A stretch of 64,000 nucleotides of DNA from Paraliobacillus zengyii (GTDB taxonomy: Bacteria; Bacillota; Bacilli; Bacillales; Amphibacillaceae). The position numbers were made by a program, and so were the translations under genes. The DNA lies in contig NZ_CP029797.1 in assembly GCF_003268595.1 (NCBI RefSeq), positions 765,501-829,500 on the forward strand, read 5' to 3'. The notes below the pieces were generated by a model. That model worked only from the letters and a program-made list of their open reading frames with translations. It was not told the origin of the DNA and did no database searches. This document shows positions 18,486 through 28,026 of the stretch, piece by piece. Within the stretch, counting starts at the first letter, position 1. Each line of letters starts with the position of its first letter.

Positions 18486-18630
18486 TTAAATCATCCTTTC
18501 AATAATGTAAACGCATACTTAATTATAGTTAATAACATAATGATTATTTACGTAGTCATTATCTTACTCTACATTGATTGTAAGCAAGGATTGATGGGAT
18601 AAAGAAAAAATTATAGAAAGGGTTTTGCTA

Positions 18631-19599
18631 ATGGCTAATACAGTAGTAACAGAAGCTAATACAAAAATACCTGTTGATTACAAGAAAAAACGAAGACAAG
18701 AATTGTGGAGGCGTACGAAAAAAAATAAAATGCTTTATCTAATGATTCTTCCAGGGATTATTTATTTTCTAATCTATAAATATCTTCCTATGTATGGATT
18801 AATCATCTCCTTTATGGATTATAAACCGTATTTAGGTATAACAGGTAGTGAATGGGTGGGGTTTGAACACTTCCGTCGACTATTTTCCAGTCCAGAGTTT
18901 TGGAGTATTTTTAGAAATACGCTAGTATTATTTGCTTTACAAATATTCGTATTTTTTCCGATCCCAATTATTATCTCTCTTATGTTAAATGAGGTAAGAC
19001 ATTCATTTTATAAGCGAGGCATCCAGACATTAATTTATATTCCGCATTTTATGTCTTGGGTTGTTATTGTATCTATCAGCTTTGTAATGTTTACTTTGGA
19101 CGATGGTATTATCAATTCAATGTTAGAAGTTTTTGGATTTGAGAAAATTAATTTTCTGATGAGCTCTGATTGGTTTCGTCCAATGTATATTCTCCAAGTT
19201 ATATGGAGAGAAGCTGGCTGGGGAACAATTATTTTCTTGGCAGCAATAACAGCAGTGGATCCGCAGTTATATGAAGCTGCAAAAATAGATGGTGCCACTC
19301 GTCTTAGGCAAATGTGGCATATTACACTTCCGGCAATTCGAAGTGTCATCATAGTATTACTTATTCTTAAAATTGGTGATGTACTTGAACTTGGTTTTGA
19401 GCATGTATATCTATTGTTAAATTCTTCGAATCGAGAAGTAGCTGAAATCTTTGATACGTATGTATATGTCGCTGGTATACAGCAAGGACAATTTAGCTAC
19501 AGTACAGCCGTTGGATTTTTTAAAGGAGCTGTAGGGTTGGTGATGGTAATATTCGCTAATAAGTTAGCTAAGTTATTTGATGAAGAAGGAATCTATTAA
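18631..19599 (+). CDS. ABC importer permease, LplB/YteP type
   Basis: Inner-membrane permease of 322 residues with about six transmembrane helices. MLYLMILPGIIYFLIYKYLP and GLIISFMDYKPY near the N-terminus are characteristic of LplB/YteP proteins, and the EAA loop is seen as YEAAKIDGATRLRQMWHITL. The ATG at 18631 follows AAAGGG by 8 bp; an upstream TTG at 18625 is less likely. It pairs with the LplC-type permease just downstream and with the lipoprotein at 12004-13533. Pectin or rhamnogalacturonan oligosaccharides are the likely cargo. Confidence 0.9.
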   Translation: MANTVVTEANTKIPVDYKKKRRQELWRRTKKNKMLYLMILPGIIYFLIYKYLPMYGLIISFMDYKPYLGITGSEWVGFEHFRRLFSSPEFWSIFRNTLVLFALQIFVFFPIPIIISLMLNEVRHSFYKRGIQTLIYIPHFMSWVVIVSISFVMFTLDDGIINSMLEVFGFEKINFLMSSDWFRPMYILQVIWREAGWGTIIFLAAITAVDPQLYEAAKIDGATRLRQMWHITLPAIRSVIIVLLILKIGDVLELGFEHVYLLLNSSNREVAEIFDTYVYVAGIQQGQFSYSTAVGFFKGAVGLVMVIFANKLAKLFDEEGIY

Positions 19600-19620
19600 T
19601 TGGCATAAGGAGTGAAAAAC

Positions 19621-20511
19621 ATGACAAAAAAACGAAGAAAAAATAGAGTGTCAGTCGGCAGTAAGGTATTTGATACATTTAATTATATACTGTTGGGACT
19701 TATTGGGCTGATAACTATCCTACCATTTATTCATGTATTGGGAAGTTCTTTCGCCACAAGTGCCGAAATTGCTGATACGACGTTTTTACTATTTCCGACT
19801 GAATTTAGTTTGAATGCTTATCGTTATATTTTCTCCACTGATACTATTTTTAAAGCATTAGGCGTTTCTATTTCAGTAACGATTGGTGGAACTATATGGA
19901 GTATGTTCTTATCAACATTAACTGCTTATGGTCTTTCGCGTAGGGATCTTATAGGTAGAAGGCATATAAATTTTCTTATTGTTTTTACGATGTTATTTAA
20001 TGGTGGGATGATTCCAACGTTTTTAGTTGTTCAACAGACGGGGTTGTTAGACTCACTTTTGGCACTAATTGTACCTGTTTCGATTAATGCTTTTAATATG
20101 ATTATTTTAAGGAGCTTTTTCCTTAATCTCCCACAAGGTTTAGAAGAGTCCGCAAAAATAGATGGTGCCAATGACTTTGGTATATTATTTCGAATCGTAA
20201 TTCCAATTTCATTGCCAGCCATTGCAACGATTTCACTTTTTTATGCAGTTACGTACTGGAACACTTATATGCATGCGATTCTTTACTTGAGTGATGCAGG
20301 AAAGTGGCCAGTTCAAGTTCTTTTAAGACAAATTGTGGTACTTGCAAGTGGTATTAGTTATGATGGATCGTCATTTACAGATGTCCCACCACCAGAGGTT
20401 ACTGTAAAAATGGCAACAATTGTTGTCGCAACAGTCCCAGTTTTATTAGTATATCCTTTCTTACAAAAGTATTTCACCAAAGGTGCATTGCTAGGATCTG
20501 TAAAAGGTTAA
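19621..20511 (+). CDS. ABC importer permease, LplC/YtcP type
   Basis: Second permease of the importer, 296 residues, about six transmembrane helices. Motifs GGMIPTFLVVQQTGLLDS and the EAA loop EESAKIDGANDFGILFRIVI match LplC/YtcP proteins. The ATG at 19621 has AAGGAG 8 bp upstream, while a GTG at 19612 would overlap that site. The 21-bp gap from the partner permease indicates one transcript. It ends 200 bp before the next gene. Confidence 0.9.
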   Translation: MTKKRRKNRVSVGSKVFDTFNYILLGLIGLITILPFIHVLGSSFATSAEIADTTFLLFPTEFSLNAYRYIFSTDTIFKALGVSISVTIGGTIWSMFLSTLTAYGLSRRDLIGRRHINFLIVFTMLFNGGMIPTFLVVQQTGLLDSLLALIVPVSINAFNMIILRSFFLNLPQGLEESAKIDGANDFGILFRIVIPISLPAIATISLFYAVTYWNTYMHAILYLSDAGKWPVQVLLRQIVVLASGISYDGSSFTDVPPPEVTVKMATIVVATVPVLLVYPFLQKYFTKGALLGSVKG

Positions 20512-20589
20512 CAAAGAATAGTTGCTTTTCAATATTCAGACTTGATATATAGTACGACGTAGTGAAACTTTCTTAAAGCTATGTCAGTA

Positions 20590-20645
20590 AACGGATTCCC
20601 TTTCTATGCCTGTGGAAAGGGAGCCAATTTAATTTGAGAAGCGTG
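20590..20645. repeat. Fragment of a dispersed intergenic repeat
   Basis: GCCTGTGGAAAGGGAGCCAA at 20608 and the following AATTTGAG resemble 27791-27822 closely. The CCCTTTC/GGAAAGGG arms can pair locally. It is the only notable structure in the 200-bp gap 20512-20712. Confidence 0.5.
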
Positions 20646-20712
20646 TAATTTACGTTGGAATATATAACGATTTATGTCATGAACAACAGTCTTTTAGAAA
20701 GCGGGTGAGAGG

Positions 20713-21831
20713 ATGTCTACTTACTCAAATGGTTATCTGGGGTTATTAGATAAGATGGATGATTTATTTCCAGATTTGTTTTCTTGGTTAGCAAAGCAAT
20801 ATGATCCAAGTACTGGTGGATTTTATTATGCAAGAAGTTCGAAGACAATCGATGGATTGATCCCAGATATAGAATCAACTGCTCAAGGATTAAATATTTT
20901 GATCAGAAATAACTTATTAGATAGTCTATCTGCGGATATGAAAGAACAAATGATTGTTTTCTTTCAAAAGAAACAAGATAGTAAAACGGGCTACTTTTTT
21001 GATGACAATCGAGCAATGAGAAATGATGAAGTTATGGTTCACCGTGCTATTAGTTATGCAACAGGTTCATTAAAAAATCTAGGTGCTGGACCTTTGTATC
21101 CATTACCAATGGATCAAGATACAGCTCCAGCGTATGTGAAAACAACCGCTTCTTACTTAGAGAAATGGAAAAGTATTGATTTACGTAATAGTTGGCGCGG
21201 ATGTGACTTATTTGCAAATTCTTGTGTTTATATACGTGAGCTTAAAGAAGAACAACAGCAAGTATATCTAAACCAAGCGGTTTCGTATTTGAAAAGTATA
21301 CAAGATAAACAAACAGGATTATGGGGTCAAGGTAGTTTATATGTAAGAATTTCTGGGACGTTTAAACTACTGACGTTTTATAATAAATTCCGATTAAAAA
21401 TGCCTAATCCAGAGTGTATTTATCAAAGTATTTTACAATGTCTTCGTACAGAAGAAGCGGAGGACATGTGTTATATCCGTAATCCTATTAATCTCCTTTC
21501 TTACTTGGATATAGCGATACCACCGCCTGATTTAAAAGAGATTATCGAGATAACTATTAATAATATGAAAAAGTTTAAAAAGAAGGATGGAGGATTTTCT
21601 AGAGAAATAGTTTGTTCGCCATCTGCACCAAATGTTGCTCAAGTAAAAAGCGGTGAATATTATCCTGATATGCCAGACCCTGTACATTTAGGATTAGGTT
21701 TAGAAGAAGGGGATATGAATGCAACTACACAGGCTACATTGATACGCCTGCAACTTTACCAATTGTGTAAAAAAGAGATTCTACCGCTACCAGAAGTGAG
21801 TGAATTTCACCATTATCTCAGCAAATATTAA
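20713..21831 (+). CDS. Unrecognised 372-residue protein, probable alpha/alpha-barrel
   Basis: I do not recognise a family. There is no signal peptide or membrane segment, so it is probably cytoplasmic. Repeated short motifs of the type DPSTGGFYYA (near residue 32), DSKTGYFFDD (near 92), DKQTGLWGQG (near 198) and KKDGGFSRE (near 290), each followed by helical stretches, suggest a helical toroid as in terpenoid cyclases and some GH105-like, GH88-like or PL enzymes. Conserved-looking aromatic and acidic residues occur in these turns. It lies between the permease pair and an MFS carrier inside the pectin block, so a role in oligosaccharide breakdown is plausible. Confidence 0.6.
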   Translation: MSTYSNGYLGLLDKMDDLFPDLFSWLAKQYDPSTGGFYYARSSKTIDGLIPDIESTAQGLNILIRNNLLDSLSADMKEQMIVFFQKKQDSKTGYFFDDNRAMRNDEVMVHRAISYATGSLKNLGAGPLYPLPMDQDTAPAYVKTTASYLEKWKSIDLRNSWRGCDLFANSCVYIRELKEEQQQVYLNQAVSYLKSIQDKQTGLWGQGSLYVRISGTFKLLTFYNKFRLKMPNPECIYQSILQCLRTEEAEDMCYIRNPINLLSYLDIAIPPPDLKEIIEITINNMKKFKKKDGGFSREIVCSPSAPNVAQVKSGEYYPDMPDPVHLGLGLEEGDMNATTQATLIRLQLYQLCKKEILPLPEVSEFHHYLSKY

Positions 21832-21853
21832 TTGAAAGAAGTGCATGAAATAA

Positions 21854-23062
21854 ATGAAAAAATGGAAAATGAATCGAAAGAAGAAATTGTCTTCACAAGC
21901 GGTGCAAATTCTATTTAATCATGGGATTTATCAATTTGGAAATTCTTTATCAATTATATTTGTCAATCTATACTTATGGCGCCTTACAAATAGCTTATGG
22001 ATTAGTGGAATGTACAATTTAATTGCGATATTGGCACAAGCGGTAACAACGATCTTGATAGGAAAGCGTTCTAAAAAAATTGGACGCACGTTGATGTATC
22101 GGTATGGAATTTTACTAACCGCACTATTTTATTTATTTATTGTTGTATTACAGGAAAATATAATTCAGCACTTTTATTGGTTCGCATTGATTAAAGGAAT
22201 TGCTCAGGGTATGTATTGGGTAGCGTATTTCACTATTGTTCATGAATTTTCTTCTGATCAAAATAGGTTTCGTTATTTGGGATGGAACCAAATTGTGATG
22301 GGTGGATCTAATTTACTTGGTCCCGCAATTGCTGGTTTTATTATTAGTTTATCAAATGAGCTTAGCGGCTATATGATTGTATTTTCATTAGCATTTTTAA
22401 TGTTTGTTATTGCTACAATAGGTAGTTTTCAAATTCAAAAGGAAAAGATGCCACACAAGTCATATTATATGAAATATTTAAAATTGATCATTATTCGAGA
22501 GCCAAACTTTTTAAAAGCACTTATTGGCTGGTTTGTTCTTGGGTTTCCACAAGGTATTCTCATGTACATTCCACCAATTTTGATTTATAGCATTTTTAAT
22601 AATGAAAGCGTTGTAGGTTATTTAAACATAGTGTTTTTAAGTTTATCAATCTTATCTAGTTATCTAATTTCTAGATTAGCAGAGATTGAAGCAACAAGAG
22701 GATATTTGTTACTTGCTGCTTTAGGGTTTATTTTAGCTAGTCTGTTTTTAATTTGGGATATAAATATGATTACAGTAATTTTGTTTATGTCTGTGCATCA
22801 TTTGTTTAAACCATTACAAGGAAACGCCTATGCGGCTTTTTACTTCCAATGGATAGATTTGTTGCCACTAAAAGGTGCGTTTCGCGTAGAATCTATTGTG
22901 CTTCGTGAAACGTTTATCAATTTGGGTAGGGCGATGGGAATTATTACTTTTATGATTTTTTCAGCAGAGATTGATGGTTCGATTGTAGCCTACGTTATTC
23001 TCGCAGTGATGTTGATGCAATTGATCCTTCCTTTCTTTGCAAAGAATAGCCCACATAAATGA
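21854..23062 (+). CDS. MFS transporter
   Basis: 402-residue membrane protein with about twelve hydrophobic segments and an MFS-type central loop. IGKRSKKIGRTLMYRYGI after helix II resembles the MFS loop 2-3 signature. The substrate is not evident. Its position between an unknown protein and a cupin, before the GH28 gene, suggests import of a uronate or disaccharide, or export of a sugar by-product. It begins 22 bp after the preceding gene and probably shares its transcript. Confidence 0.8.
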   Translation: MKKWKMNRKKKLSSQAVQILFNHGIYQFGNSLSIIFVNLYLWRLTNSLWISGMYNLIAILAQAVTTILIGKRSKKIGRTLMYRYGILLTALFYLFIVVLQENIIQHFYWFALIKGIAQGMYWVAYFTIVHEFSSDQNRFRYLGWNQIVMGGSNLLGPAIAGFIISLSNELSGYMIVFSLAFLMFVIATIGSFQIQKEKMPHKSYYMKYLKLIIIREPNFLKALIGWFVLGFPQGILMYIPPILIYSIFNNESVVGYLNIVFLSLSILSSYLISRLAEIEATRGYLLLAALGFILASLFLIWDINMITVILFMSVHHLFKPLQGNAYAAFYFQWIDLLPLKGAFRVESIVLRETFINLGRAMGIITFMIFSAEIDGSIVAYVILAVMLMQLILPFFAKNSPHK

Positions 23063-23074
23063 GGAGGAATTGTT

Positions 23075-23389
23075 ATGTCGCATATTGGTGAATGGGAAAT
23101 AGTGGATCCAGGAGTCACGAGAAAGATTCATCCGACTGGTAATGAATTAATGATGATGGAAGTGAAATTTGATGAGGGAGGAGTCGGAAAGATACACAGT
23201 CATCCGCATGAACAACTGACATACTGCTTAAAGGGAAAGCTTGAATTTACATTAAATGATTCGATTCATATCTTATCAAAGGGAGAGTCACTGTATATTC
23301 CAAGCAATACGGAGCATGGTGTGATTGCATTAGAACCAAGTAGTCTATTAGACACATTTACACCATTACGTGAGGATTTACTTTCTTAG
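23075..23389 (+). CDS. Small cupin-domain protein
   Basis: 104-residue single-domain cupin. Motif 1 (HSHPHEQLTYCLKGKLEFTL, near residues 44-63) carries the metal ligands HxH, E/Q, and motif 2 (PSNTEHGVIALE) carries the last His. Cupins of this size in pectin operons, such as KdgF, linearise unsaturated uronates by opening the ring of 4,5-unsaturated galacturonate. That is a good candidate function here because KduI needs the product, but the family call is inference. It lies 12 bp after the MFS gene and 37 bp before the GH28 gene. Confidence 0.7.
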   Translation: MSHIGEWEIVDPGVTRKIHPTGNELMMMEVKFDEGGVGKIHSHPHEQLTYCLKGKLEFTLNDSIHILSKGESLYIPSNTEHGVIALEPSSLLDTFTPLREDLLS

Positions 23390-23426
23390 CAATACGTGAA
23401 GGGTATAAATAAAGGAGGTCTAAACC

Positions 23427-24956
23427 ATGTATGCTTATAATGTTGTAGAATTTGGAGCGATAAATGATGGTCAAAAAGATAATAGTCTGGCGATTGCAAA
23501 CACAATAAATGATTGTAGTAAGAATGGCGGTGGGATTGTTTATTTTCCAGCTGGCACTTATAAAACAGGTGTAATTCAGTTAAAAAGTAATATTACTTTG
23601 TACATTGATGCTGGTGCAAAGATTTTATTTACGGATGACTTTACTACGTATGATCCTGTACAGACGAGATGGTCTGGCTATCAATGTTATGGATTTTCTC
23701 CACTTGTTTATGGAAGAGGATTGAAAAATGTTGCAATTAAAGGTGATGGTGTCATTGATGGGCAAGGGATGGCATGGTGGGAAATTAATAAAGAATTGAA
23801 AAATGGTGTCGATTATCAATCTGAAATGACAGATAAAATTAGAGAATTAAATAAGGATTTTACCGAACCAAATGAAACGAATTTAGTTGAGTGGCCGTCA
23901 CAATTTCTACGACCACCATTAGTACAATTGATTGATTGCGAACAGGTCAAATTAGAAGGTGTTACGTTACAGAATTCTCCTTTTTGGAACACCCATCTAG
24001 TATATTGTAATAATGTAACTGTTCGAGATCTGACTATTAAAAATCCATCAGATACCCCGAATGGTGATGGATTAGACATTGACTCATGTTCGAACATAAG
24101 AGTGTCTGATTGTCATTTTGATGTTGGGGACGATTGTATCGCAGTTAAATCTGGAATTAATGCAAATGGTAGAGAGATTGGAATACCATCTGAAAACATA
24201 ACAGTTACTAACTGTACCATGTTACATGGCCATGGCGGAATTGTTATGGGGAGTGAGAACTCTGGAGGAATAGAAAATGTTACTGTATCAAATTGTGTTT
24301 TTATTGGTACAGATAGAGGAATTCGGATAAAAACAAATCGTGCGCGTGGTGGCTATATTCGTAATATTCTAGTTAATAATATCGTAATGGAAGATTGTTT
24401 ATGTCCGATAGCTATCAACGCATTTTATCGGTATGGTGTCGACTTAGATGATCCTTCGATGGTAAAGCCTGAGCGAATACCTGTAAGTGAGAAAACGCCG
24501 GTAATTGAACACATTCAATTAAGTAATATAAACGCTAAAAACTGTCGCGCAGCAGCTGGTTTCATTTATGGATTGCCAGAGATGCCTATAAAAGATATTT
24601 CATTAAATCAGATAACAATAGAAATGATTACGGATGTAGATGCAGTAGGCGGTGAACCTGATATGGTAAAAGAACAACTATATATGGTTGGTGATGGCAT
24701 CTATGGAAGATACATTGATGGAATTGAATTAGACAGGATTCGGGTAGAGACAAGGCAAGGATCATCTTTATTATTAGAGAATACCAAAAATGTTGACATA
24801 AATAATTTCACAACCAAGACCGTTCATCTTGATACGCCAATTATTCAATTAAATCAAGTCAAAGGTGTAAGTATCACTGGTAGACAATTCACTAATCTAT
24901 CAAAAAGTTATTTAAAGTTAGTGAAAACTGATCTTGATAACGTAATCTTCTATTAA
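23427..24956 (+). CDS. Glycoside hydrolase family 28 (cytoplasmic polygalacturonase/exo-galacturonosidase)
   Basis: 509-residue parallel beta-helix enzyme. The GH28 catalytic set is visible: NGDGLDIDS, VGDDCIAVKSG, GHGGIVMGSE and RIKT. The N-terminus YNVVEFGAINDGQKDNSLAI is typical. No signal peptide is present, so it should act in the cytoplasm on imported oligogalacturonates or rhamnogalacturonan pieces, releasing galacturonate for UxaC. Start supported by AAAGGAGG 8 bp before the ATG. It is followed by GH43 and GH105 genes within 20-30 bp each. Confidence 0.9.
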   Translation: MYAYNVVEFGAINDGQKDNSLAIANTINDCSKNGGGIVYFPAGTYKTGVIQLKSNITLYIDAGAKILFTDDFTTYDPVQTRWSGYQCYGFSPLVYGRGLKNVAIKGDGVIDGQGMAWWEINKELKNGVDYQSEMTDKIRELNKDFTEPNETNLVEWPSQFLRPPLVQLIDCEQVKLEGVTLQNSPFWNTHLVYCNNVTVRDLTIKNPSDTPNGDGLDIDSCSNIRVSDCHFDVGDDCIAVKSGINANGREIGIPSENITVTNCTMLHGHGGIVMGSENSGGIENVTVSNCVFIGTDRGIRIKTNRARGGYIRNILVNNIVMEDCLCPIAINAFYRYGVDLDDPSMVKPERIPVSEKTPVIEHIQLSNINAKNCRAAAGFIYGLPEMPIKDISLNQITIEMITDVDAVGGEPDMVKEQLYMVGDGIYGRYIDGIELDRIRVETRQGSSLLLENTKNVDINNFTTKTVHLDTPIIQLNQVKGVSITGRQFTNLSKSYLKLVKTDLDNVIFY

Positions 24957-24976
24957 TGAGAAGAAGGAGGAAATAA

Positions 24977-26542
24977 ATGAAAACGTTTAAAAACCCAATA
25001 ATTGCAGGCTTTTACCCAGATCCATCAATTTGTCTTGTTAACGATGACTACTACTTGGTGACATCAACATTCGAGTACTTCCCAGGAGTTCCAATCTTTC
25101 ATAGTAAAGATTTAGTTCATTGGAAACAGATTGGCCATGTTTTAGACAGACCTTCCCAACTGAACCTTGATGAAACGCCATATTCTAAAGGTATTTATGC
25201 ACCAACGATTCGATACGACGATGGTATTTTTTATATGATTACGACTTTTGTAGTTAGTCAAACTGGTGCAAGGAAAAATTTTTATGTTACTGCAACAGAT
25301 CCAGCAGGTCCTTGGTCTGATCCAAACTGGTTAGTCGATGCTCCAGGAATAGATCCGTCTTTGCTTTTTGATGATGACGGAAAAGTATATTATACCGGTA
25401 ATCGTCGCCCACCTAACGGCAGTGAATATCCGAAACATAATCAAATATGGTTGCAAGAGCTTGACCTAGAGCAGAGAAAACTAGTTGGTCCAACTTTTGC
25501 TTTATGGGAAGGTGCATTGAAATATGCGCATGCGCAAGAAGCACCACATCTATATAAGATTGATAATTACTATTATTTGCTGATAGCGGAAGGTGGAACT
25601 GGTTTTACACATGCAGTAACGATCGCACGTAGTGAAAATATAACAGGACCATATGAGTCAACCGAGACAAATCCAATTTTAACTCACCGTCACCTTGGAA
25701 GGGATCATGAGATCGCTAATGTTGGTCATGCAGATATCGTTCAAACCCAAACAGGCGATTGGTGGATGGTTTGTCTTGCTTCACGTCCATATGGTGGTTA
25801 CCGAAACCTTGGTAGAGAAACCTTCCTTGTTCCATTTAAGTGGGAAAACGGTTGGCCAGTAGTTAATCCTGGAAAAGGAATGATTGAATCTGAAATGGCA
25901 TTTCCGAATTTATCAGAACACAAGTGGCCATCGTTGCCTGCTTGTGACCCATTTGAGAAAGAAGTGCTTGATTTACGATGGAACTTTTTGCGAACACCAA
26001 GAGGAGATTTCTGGTCATTGACGGAACGACCTGGTTTTCTAAGGTTAAAGCCAAAGAAGGAAACAATAATGGAAGCTAGTAATCCAGCTTTTGTTGGACG
26101 ACGTCAACAAGATATTAGTTTTTATGCGAGTACAGTAATGGAATTCAAGCCAGAAGACCCTAGTGAATCAGCGGGATTAGTATTGCTACAAAATGAGGGT
26201 TTCCAGTTTCGTATGGAGCGAATTTTAAAAGATAATAAACAATATATTCAACTCGTACGTCGAGAAGCTGGTAAGGATGAATTAATTGCTTGTCAGGAAC
26301 TAGATGATCTAAAAAAACTGTATCTAAAGGTAGAAGCATATGGTCAAGCATATAGTTTTTATTATGGAACAATAGTAGATGAGTGGAGAGCACTAGCAAC
26401 TGATCTAGATGGAACAATTCTTAGTACGGATAAAGCGGGAGGATTTGTTGGAGCGTATATTGGCTTATATGCCAGTAGTAATGGAAATACAAGTAGTAAT
26501 TATGCTGATTTTGATTGGTTCGAATACAAAGGCACAGAGTGA
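24977..26542 (+). CDS. Glycoside hydrolase family 43 (beta-xylosidase / alpha-arabinofuranosidase)
   Basis: 521 residues: N-terminal five-bladed propeller and a C-terminal beta-sandwich of the GH43 C2 type (from about residue 320). The catalytic Asp is in GFYPDPSI (residue 14), the second Asp in DPSLLFDDDG and the acid Glu in HAQEAPHLYK. It lacks a signal peptide, so it should trim imported side chains, arabinose or xylose, from pectin-derived oligosaccharides. Substrate choice between xylosides and arabinosides cannot be settled from sequence alone. Confidence 0.9.
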   Translation: MKTFKNPIIAGFYPDPSICLVNDDYYLVTSTFEYFPGVPIFHSKDLVHWKQIGHVLDRPSQLNLDETPYSKGIYAPTIRYDDGIFYMITTFVVSQTGARKNFYVTATDPAGPWSDPNWLVDAPGIDPSLLFDDDGKVYYTGNRRPPNGSEYPKHNQIWLQELDLEQRKLVGPTFALWEGALKYAHAQEAPHLYKIDNYYYLLIAEGGTGFTHAVTIARSENITGPYESTETNPILTHRHLGRDHEIANVGHADIVQTQTGDWWMVCLASRPYGGYRNLGRETFLVPFKWENGWPVVNPGKGMIESEMAFPNLSEHKWPSLPACDPFEKEVLDLRWNFLRTPRGDFWSLTERPGFLRLKPKKETIMEASNPAFVGRRQQDISFYASTVMEFKPEDPSESAGLVLLQNEGFQFRMERILKDNKQYIQLVRREAGKDELIACQELDDLKKLYLKVEAYGQAYSFYYGTIVDEWRALATDLDGTILSTDKAGGFVGAYIGLYASSNGNTSSNYADFDWFEYKGTE

Positions 26543-26568
26543 AAAACAACTTGTAAGGAGGCAGAGAA

Positions 26569-27666
26569 ATGAGGGAATATCAAGGGAAAACAGGATTGGG
26601 TTGGGCAGAAACAGCTTGTCGTAGTTTAATGGATCGATATGAACCAAACTTCCTTCCACCTAAAAATCGTTGGCATTATCACCAAGGGGTTTTTCTTTGT
26701 GGTATGTATGATGTATTTTTGCAAACAAAAAACAAAATCTATTTTGATTATGTAAAAGAATACGTGGATAAGTTAGTTGATGAACAAGGGAATTTTCTTT
26801 TTGCACGGGGTGAATTAGATGCAATTCAACCTGGGTTACTATTACTACCTTTGTACCAAGAAACCGGTGATAAACGCTACCAATTAGCCGCTCTAAAGCT
26901 AAGAAGCTTATTGAAGACATTGAATCGAACGAAACAAGGTGGATTTTGGCACAAAGACAAATATCCATACCAAATGTGGCTCGATGGCTTATATATGGCT
27001 GGTCCATTCGCTATTCAATATGGCCAAATGTTTCGGGAACCTGAATTAATTGATTTAATCATGCATGTGGAAAAATTGATGAGAGAGCATACAATGGATG
27101 AAAAAACAGGATTGTATTTTCATGGTTATGATGAAAGTAAAGAAATGTCGTGGGCAACAACTAAGGGCCATGCTCCTGAAATATGGGGACGTGCGCTCGG
27201 TTGGTATAGTATGGTGTTAGTTAACCTTATTGAACTTTTGGAAGAAGGACATCCAAAAAAAGAGGAGTTACGTGTAGTAGTGCAACAATTAATAGACCGT
27301 TTACTACATTATCAGGATAAAGAAACGGGTTTATGGTATCAGATAATAGATAAAGGAGAACGAGAGGATAACTGGCTTGAGAGTTCATGCTCCAGCTTAT
27401 TTGTTTATGCGATAGCCAAGGCTGTTAACAAAGGCTATATTAGTGAAAAATATTTTAAAAGTGCAAAAATCGGTTATGAAGGTATTTTGAAACATAAGGT
27501 GAGTTTAGATGAAAGCGATGGATTTCAGCTGCATGGTATTTGCATTGGAACGTCTATTGGAGAATATGATTACTATATTAATAGAGAGACGAGCGTTAAT
27601 GATCTTCATGGTGTAGGTGCTTTTATTCTTGCTAGTGTTCAAATAGATCAACATGATGCTGTCTAA
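26569..27666 (+). CDS. GH105 unsaturated rhamnogalacturonyl hydrolase (YteR-like)
   Basis: 365-residue alpha/alpha-barrel enzyme that hydrolyses the unsaturated uronate from the non-reducing end of lyase products. Motifs YPYQMWLDGLYMAGPF (with the key Asp) and GRALGWYSMVLVNL are typical of GH105. No signal peptide. It sits 26 bp after the GH43 gene with GGAGG, and a YteS-like lipoprotein gene follows, as in the Bacillus subtilis yteRS arrangement. Its product feeds KduI through the linear keto form. Confidence 0.92.
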   Translation: MREYQGKTGLGWAETACRSLMDRYEPNFLPPKNRWHYHQGVFLCGMYDVFLQTKNKIYFDYVKEYVDKLVDEQGNFLFARGELDAIQPGLLLLPLYQETGDKRYQLAALKLRSLLKTLNRTKQGGFWHKDKYPYQMWLDGLYMAGPFAIQYGQMFREPELIDLIMHVEKLMREHTMDEKTGLYFHGYDESKEMSWATTKGHAPEIWGRALGWYSMVLVNLIELLEEGHPKKEELRVVVQQLIDRLLHYQDKETGLWYQIIDKGEREDNWLESSCSSLFVYAIAKAVNKGYISEKYFKSAKIGYEGILKHKVSLDESDGFQLHGICIGTSIGEYDYYINRETSVNDLHGVGAFILASVQIDQHDAV

Positions 27667-27771
27667 TATTCCAACTTTCTCATCAGAAAAAAAATGTGAA
27701 GCGTTGACTACTTTATTTAAGTTTTAATTACATCTCTTATGTTACTTGACAGTTTCAAAATAAGCCTGCTT

Positions 27772-27835
27772 CCGAGTTAGCTGAAGCCGTGCCTGCGGAA
27801 AGGGAGTCAATTTCATTTGAGGAGCGGGTAAGAAA
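27772..27835. repeat. Half copy of a dispersed structured repeat
   Basis: GTTAGCTGAAGCCGTGCCTG and the following CGGAAAG (27776-27802) match the reverse complement of 49174-49200 with one difference. The continuation AGGGAGTCAATTTCATTTGA resembles 20615-20635. It lies in the 360-bp gap after the GH105 gene, which holds no other feature I can support. Confidence 0.6.
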
Positions 27836-28026
27836 GAATGACTACAACGGATTTCTTTAATTTCGTAAGATGAAACGTAATAATAATTACAAAAGGAGCA
27901 ACAAGTCAATCTCAACTTTGGATTGTGAGACTTTATAGTATTACCATGACTTGAAGGCCTGTTTTGCGACACGAAAGTTGAGTAGTAATATTTAACTAAG
28001 GATTTCTAAAGAAGGGCAGGTTGAAG

